Of a stretch of 9,080 bases of DNA, positions 6,162 through 9,080 are shown piece after piece. The notes below the pieces were generated by a model. That model was not told where the DNA came from and searched no databases. It saw only the letters and a program-made list of their open reading frames with translations. The stretch is from Frankiaceae bacterium. GTDB taxonomy: Bacteria > Actinomycetota > Actinomycetes > JAFAQI01. The stretch covers positions 1-9,080 of the forward strand of contig JAVEEE010000024.1 in the NCBI GenBank assembly GCA_030840615.1, read 5' to 3'. The position numbers and the translations under genes were made by a program. Positions within the stretch are counted from its first letter, which is position 1, and every line of letters starts with the position of its first letter.

Positions 6162-7295
6162 ATGACGACTCCTGACATCGGCGCCCTTCACGCTGCGCTT
6201 GCCACTGTCTCCGATCCGGAGATCCACCGACCGATCACCGATCTCGGGATGGTGAAGTCGGTCACGGTCGCCGAGGACAACTCGGTCGACGTCGGCATCT
6301 TCCTGACGACGCAGGGCTGCCCGTTGCGCGATCGGATCACCTCCGATGTCACCGCCGCGGTGTCGAAGGTGCCCGGGGTGACCGGCGTGCGCGTCGATCT
6401 CGATGTCATGAGCGACGAGCAGCGCCAGAAACTGCGGTCCAACCTGATGGGCGGTCGCGAGTCACGACCCATCCCATACTCCCTGCCCGGCTCGCTCACC
6501 AGGATCTATGCCATCGCCAGTGGTAAGGGTGGTGTCGGCAAGTCCTCGACGACCGCCAACCTCGGTGTCGCGATGGCGAAGCAGGGACTTTCGGTCGGCA
6601 TCATCGACGCGGACGTCTACGGCTACTCGCTTCCACGGATGCTCGGCATCACCGAGCGGCCGGCGCTCGTCGACAACATGATCATGCCGCCGCAGGGTCA
6701 CGGCGTGATGCTGGTGTCGTCGGGGATGTTCGTGCCGGACAACCGTGCGATCGCTCTTCGCGGGCCGATGCTGCACAAGTGGCTCGAGCAGGTGCTGAGC
6801 GATGCCTACTTCGGCGACCTCGACATCCTGTTGCTCGACCTTCCGCCAGGCACCGGCGACATGGCTATCTCGACCGGCGCGCTGCTGCCCAGCGCCGAGG
6901 TCGTGGTCGTGACGACGCCGCAGCTCGCGGCGCGCGAGGTGGCCGAGCGGGCCGGCTCGGTCGCCCTGCAGACGCGTCTTCGTCTTGCCGGCGTGATCGA
7001 GAACATGGCCGGTCTGCCCTGCCCGCACTGCGGCGAGATGGTCGACGTCTTCGGGGCCGGTGGCGGCCAGGCTGTTGCCGATTCGCTGAGCAAGCTGGTC
7101 GGTGCTCCCGTTCCACTGCTCGGTTCGGTGCCGATCGACCCGCGGCTGCGCGAGGGTGGCGACAACGGCGTGCCGATCGTGCTCGCCGAGCCGACATCGC
7201 CGGCGGCAGTCGCGCTGACCGCGATCGCCACCCGGCTCGGCGCGCGTAACGACTCGCTGGTGGGGCGTCCGCTGTCGCTCACGCCCGTCAGCTGA
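6162..7295 (+). CDS. mrp: Mrp/NBP35 family Fe-S cluster carrier ATPase (ApbC)
   Basis: The protein has 377 residues, the usual length. The N-terminal ~90 residues are an MIP18 (DUF59) domain with SDPEIHRPITDLGMV and TTQGCPLRD (conserved Cys53). The rest is a deviant-Walker P-loop ATPase of the ParA/MinD superfamily: SGKGGVGKSS at about 120-129 (signature K122 and P-loop K127), DADVYGYSLPRML at 150-162, and LDLPPGTGD at 225-233. The CPHC motif (C287, C290) coordinates the bridging Fe-S cluster at the dimer interface. Members bind and transfer Fe-S clusters to apoproteins in the cytosol. A Shine-Dalgarno GGAG at 6153-6156 lies 5 bases before ATG 6162. The gene follows the pilus ATPase by 25 bases, so read-through is possible, but its housekeeping role predicts an additional promoter of its own. 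It converges on tatB. Confidence 0.96.
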   Translation: MTTPDIGALHAALATVSDPEIHRPITDLGMVKSVTVAEDNSVDVGIFLTTQGCPLRDRITSDVTAAVSKVPGVTGVRVDLDVMSDEQRQKLRSNLMGGRESRPIPYSLPGSLTRIYAIASGKGGVGKSSTTANLGVAMAKQGLSVGIIDADVYGYSLPRMLGITERPALVDNMIMPPQGHGVMLVSSGMFVPDNRAIALRGPMLHKWLEQVLSDAYFGDLDILLLDLPPGTGDMAISTGALLPSAEVVVVTTPQLAAREVAERAGSVALQTRLRLAGVIENMAGLPCPHCGEMVDVFGAGGGQAVADSLSKLVGAPVPLLGSVPIDPRLREGGDNGVPIVLAEPTSPAAVALTAIATRLGARNDSLVGRPLSLTPVS

Positions 7296-7316
7296 CCCCG
7301 CGCCGGCGCCGCCTGC

Positions 7317-7634
7317 TCAGGTCGCGTCGTCGTCATACGGCGGACGCTCGCCGGTCTCCAGCGCCGAGCTGACGGGCGCGTCGTAACGTTCCTCGTCGTC
7401 CCAGATCGCGGACTGGACGATGCGACGAGGATGCAGCGACGCCAGGTCGAGGTCGGCCATCTCCGGACCGAGCTCGGCCTTGAGGTCAGCTGTCGCGTTG
7501 TGTGCCATGGCGCGAAGCTGGCGCAGGATCCGGGCAGCATCGGCGGCAGCCTTGGGCAACCGGTCCGGGCCGAGCACGATCAGCCCGACCACGGCGAGCA
7601 CGATCAGCTCGCTCCAACCGAGATGATTGAACAT
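7317..7634 (-). CDS. tatB: Twin-arginine translocase subunit TatB
   Basis: The 105-residue protein begins MFNHLGWSELIVLAVVGLIV, the single N-terminal membrane helix with the conserved polar Glu at residue 9. It continues with the hinge LGPDRLP (21-27) and an amphipathic helix to about residue 55 (AADAARILRQLRAMAHNA), then a short acidic tail. The MFN-GW-E start and the Gly-Pro hinge fit TatB-type better than TatA-type. TatB forms the receptor complex with TatC for twin-arginine signal peptides. At 105 residues it is at the short end for actinobacterial TatB. It lies only 3 bases downstream of the htrA stop (operon), as in mycobacteria where htrA and tatB are adjacent. TatA and TatC genes are not in the window. 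Confidence 0.9.
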   Translation of the reverse strand: MFNHLGWSELIVLAVVGLIVLGPDRLPKAAADAARILRQLRAMAHNATADLKAELGPEMADLDLASLHPRRIVQSAIWDDEERYDAPVSSALETGERPPYDDDAT

Positions 7635-7637
7635 CGG

Positions 7638-8771
7638 CTAGTCGCTGCGCGCGGAGCCGAGGGTGACGACCGCCGTGTGGTGGTTGCCGTCGCGGACATA
7701 GATCAGCGTCAGCTGTTGGCCGGGCACCCGCTGGCGTATCTCGACGATGAGCTCGTCAGCGGTGGTGACCAGCTGACCGTCGGCGCGGACCACGACGTCG
7801 CCGGCGTGCAATCCGGCGGTGTCGGCCGGGCCGCCGGGCACCACGGCCTCGCCGCCGCGCGGGTTGCCGATCCGCGCGCCGTGCCCGGTGTAGGTCGCGT
7901 CGAGGCTGACTCCGATGATGGCGTGGGTCGAGTAGCCGTTCTTGATGATCTGCTGCGCGATGCGCTTGGCCTGGTCGATCGGGATCGCGAAGCCCAAACC
8001 GATGTTGCCGCCCTGACCCGAGTCGAAGGCCTGTCCGGCGGACAGGGTGGCAATCGCGGAGTTGATGCCGATGACCTCGCCGGCAGCGTTGACGAGCGGT
8101 CCGCCCGAGTTTCCCGGGTTGATGGCGGCGTCGGTCTGGATGGCGTCGATCACGTCGTTCGTATCGCCGGTCGTGTCGCCGGCCTCGACCGGCCGGTCAA
8201 GTGCGCTGACGATGCCGCTCGTCACCGTGCCGGCGAGCCCCAACGGGGATCCGACCGCGACGACCGCGTCACCGACTGCGAGGGAGGCGGAGCTGCCCAG
8301 CACGGCGGCCTGCAGGCCGTGGACGTCCTGCACCCGGACGACAGCGAGGTCGCTCACCTTGTCCCGCCCCACGATGACGGCGCGGACGACCTTCTTCTCG
8401 GGAAAGATGACACTGAGCTTCCCACCGCCGTCAGCCGCGGCGGAGACGACATGGTTGTTGGTCAGGATGTAGCCGTCCGTGCTGATCACGATGCCGGAGC
8501 CCGTGTCGCCACCACTCGACGTCTTGACTTCGATCGACACGACGCTCGGCAGGATCTTCGCCGCGACGGCGGCGATCGAGCCGGCCGGGCGCTGGACGAC
8601 GGGGGTGGCCGACGCCGCGCCGCCGAGACTGACCGAACGCGGAGCGGGCGCTGGTGCCGGATCGCGGTGGTGGACGATCAGTCCGCTGATCGCCCCACCC
8701 AGCACCGCCGCGAGCGACGTCGTGATCGCGAGCACCGCCCACCCTGGGGAGGTGCCGCGGTGATCGCTCAT
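7638..8771 (-). CDS. htrA: HtrA/DegP-like membrane-anchored serine protease with PDZ domain
   Basis: The protein has 377 residues. A short cytoplasmic N-terminus is followed by one membrane helix (~11-33, WAVLAITTSLAAVLGGAISG), an Ala/Pro linker, a trypsin-like domain at ~65-265, and one PDZ domain at ~280-370. The catalytic triad is visible as H107 (TNNHVV), D141 (VSDLAVV) and S222 (NPGNSGGPL). The active site faces outside the membrane, where HtrA proteases degrade or refold misfolded envelope proteins. ATG 8771 is chosen because it opens the usual short charged N-terminus. An upstream in-frame GTG at 8810 has no ribosome binding site. The GAGGAG at 8785-8790 lies 14 bases... more precisely 13 bases upstream of ATG 8771, and is better spaced for a three-codon ORF whose stop overlaps this ATG. 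TatB follows 3 bases after the stop. The sigE/rseA genes that usually precede htrA in relatives are absent. Confidence 0.94.
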   Translation of the reverse strand: MSDHRGTSPGWAVLAITTSLAAVLGGAISGLIVHHRDPAPAPAPRSVSLGGAASATPVVQRPAGSIAAVAAKILPSVVSIEVKTSSGGDTGSGIVISTDGYILTNNHVVSAAADGGGKLSVIFPEKKVVRAVIVGRDKVSDLAVVRVQDVHGLQAAVLGSSASLAVGDAVVAVGSPLGLAGTVTSGIVSALDRPVEAGDTTGDTNDVIDAIQTDAAINPGNSGGPLVNAAGEVIGINSAIATLSAGQAFDSGQGGNIGLGFAIPIDQAKRIAQQIIKNGYSTHAIIGVSLDATYTGHGARIGNPRGGEAVVPGGPADTAGLHAGDVVVRADGQLVTTADELIVEIRQRVPGQQLTLIYVRDGNHHTAVVTLGSARSD

Positions 8772-8779
8772 GAACCCAT
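8768..8779 (-). other. Three-codon upstream ORF overlapping the htrA start
   Basis: On the minus strand ATG 8779 opens ATG GGT TCA TGA, whose stop overlaps the htrA ATG in an ATGA arrangement. GAGGAG (8785-8790) lies 5 bases before this ATG, which is ideal spacing, but 13 bases before the htrA ATG, which is long. Ribosomes could translate the mini-ORF and reinitiate at htrA. It may equally be chance, with direct initiation at 8771 despite the long spacer. Confidence 0.35.
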
Positions 8780-8792
8780 TGTGTCTCCTCGT

Positions 8793-8798
8793 TAGGCT
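8793..8798 (+). promoter_or_regulatory. Possible -10 box of the methyltransferase gene
   Basis: TAGGCT fits TANNNT and would start transcription near 8804-8806, just upstream of the AGGAGG. No -35 element at 16-18 bases is recognisable, so this is weak. It partly overlaps the region just upstream of the htrA ribosome-binding sequence on the other strand, so any regulator here could affect both divergent genes. Confidence 0.3.
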
Positions 8799-8810
8799 GA
8801 CTGCTGACAC

Positions 8811-8816
8811 AGGAGG
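8811..8816 (+). promoter_or_regulatory. Perfect Shine-Dalgarno AGGAGG that fixes the methyltransferase start at ATC
   Basis: AGGAGG is followed by a 5-base spacer (CAGGC) and then ATC 8822, not ATG. This is the only strong ribosome-binding sequence near the gene start. It supports initiation at, or a recent mutation of, the codon at 8822. Confidence 0.7.
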
Positions 8817-8821
8817 CAGGC

Positions 8822-9080
8822 ATCAGCGCAGACGACGACATCGTCACCACCCGGCGAGCTCGAGAGTTCACCGAGAGCTGGCTCACCGAGGACGACGCCC
8901 TGCAGGGCGCGCGCCGCCGCGGCGCCGAGCTCGGTGCGGTACCCATCCTTCCCGGCGGTGGAGGGGTCCTGCGGTTCCTCGCCGCGTCGATCTCCGCCCG
9001 GTCCGTTGTCGAGATCGGCACCGGCGCCGGCGTCTCCGGCATCTATCTCGTGCGGGGCATGGCCGCCGACGGCATCCTGA
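8822..9080 (+). CDS. SAM-dependent O-methyltransferase, N-terminal part, with apparent ATC start
   Basis: The frame runs open to the window end (86 codons seen). The visible part has a helical N-terminus (FTESWLTEDDALQGARRRG), then PILPGGGGVLRFLAASI, then the SAM-binding motif I VVEIGTGAGVSGIYL at residues ~62-76 and RGMAADGIL. This is the class I methyltransferase fold of the O-methyltransferase (COG4122-like) family. It closely resembles, from memory, mycobacterial Rv1220c, which is also divergent from the sigE-htrA-tatB cluster. In this frame there is no ATG, GTG or TTG between the upstream stop (TGA 8798-8800) and GTG 9050, and 9050 lies beyond the SAM motif. ATC 8822 sits 5 bases after AGGAGG and would give (M)SADDDIVTTRRARE. 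CTG 8801 or 8804 are in frame but lack a ribosome binding site. The substrate is unknown. Confidence 0.85.
   Translation, partial: MSADDDIVTTRRAREFTESWLTEDDALQGARRRGAELGAVPILPGGGGVLRFLAASISARSVVEIGTGAGVSGIYLVRGMAADGIL

Noticed and set aside
7296..7316. Possible terminator in the 21-base gap between mrp and tatB
   Set aside because: It contains a GC palindrome (GCGCCGGCGC, 7300-7309) but no stem with a workable loop longer than a few pairs; flanking CTGA/TCAG pairing is only 4 bases. Too weak to call.
7431..8795. Long plus-strand open frame (454 codons) opposite tatB and htrA
   Set aside because: It is a shadow of htrA and tatB, whose catalytic triad, PDZ domain and Tat hinge are clear. The plus product is low-complexity and has no domain.
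8772..8810. Alternative htrA start at GTG 8810
   Set aside because: No ribosome-binding sequence precedes it (the purine-rich AGGAGG there is on the other strand), and the extra 13 residues precede an already typical N-terminus.
1..9080. CRISPR arrays, tRNA/rRNA genes, insertion sequences, attachment sites and integrases
   Set aside because: No regularly spaced repeats, RNA gene signatures, transposase or integrase motifs, or terminal inverted repeats were seen; the window is ordinary chromosomal coding DNA apart from the points listed.

Overview
The window is GC-rich, densely coded DNA of high-GC Gram-positive (Actinomycetia) type. Codons are strongly G/C-ending, several genes start with GTG, and genes abut or overlap. 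It also carries an actinobacterial gene block (soluble MgtE_N/CBS protein, DUF1003 protein, Mrp ATPase, TatB, HtrA-like protease, O-methyltransferase) that, from memory, resembles the Mycobacterium tuberculosis Rv1220c-Rv1232c region. No rRNA, tRNA, CRISPR array, insertion sequence or long repeat was seen. No gene-free stretch exceeds about 60 bases.

Layout. 1-348 (+) is the C-terminal end of an unidentified protein. A bidirectional terminator-like hairpin (340-374) separates it from a convergent minus-strand pair: a lipoprotein (1270-1962) followed by a PhzF-like isomerase/epimerase (375-1253). A 62-base divergent region holds two back-to-back candidate -10 boxes, each exactly 7 bases from its start codon, so both transcripts look leaderless. 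The plus strand then carries a PRC-barrel/MgtE_N/CBS protein (2025-3284) overlapping a DUF1003 membrane protein (3274-3783). Next is a 766-residue type IV pilus/type II secretion assembly ATPase (3836-6136) and the Fe-S carrier ATPase Mrp (6162-7295). Convergent to these is the minus-strand pair htrA (7638-8771) and tatB (7317-7634). A divergent O-methyltransferase begins at 8822 and runs off the window end.

The most interesting part is the ATPase. Its N-terminus carries two MshEN-like (c-di-GMP-binding type) motifs, and its core has intact Walker, Asp and His boxes. Its C-terminus adds an eight-cysteine double zinc ribbon and a receiver domain with all phosphorylation residues intact, so it looks like a two-input pilus motor. 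It is preceded by CTCA-N16-GCCGAA, which matches the FliA-type consensus I recall for motile actinobacteria such as Actinoplanes. The -10 element sits so close to the GTG that the mRNA should be leaderless or nearly so. This suggests a motile or zoospore-forming actinobacterium in which a pilus motor is co-regulated with motility genes. No other pilus gene lies in the window.

Two further oddities lie at the right end. The methyltransferase has no ATG, GTG or TTG start upstream of its SAM-binding motif, and a perfect AGGAGG sits 5 bases before an ATC codon. The sigE-rseA pair that in relatives sits between htrA and this methyltransferase is absent.
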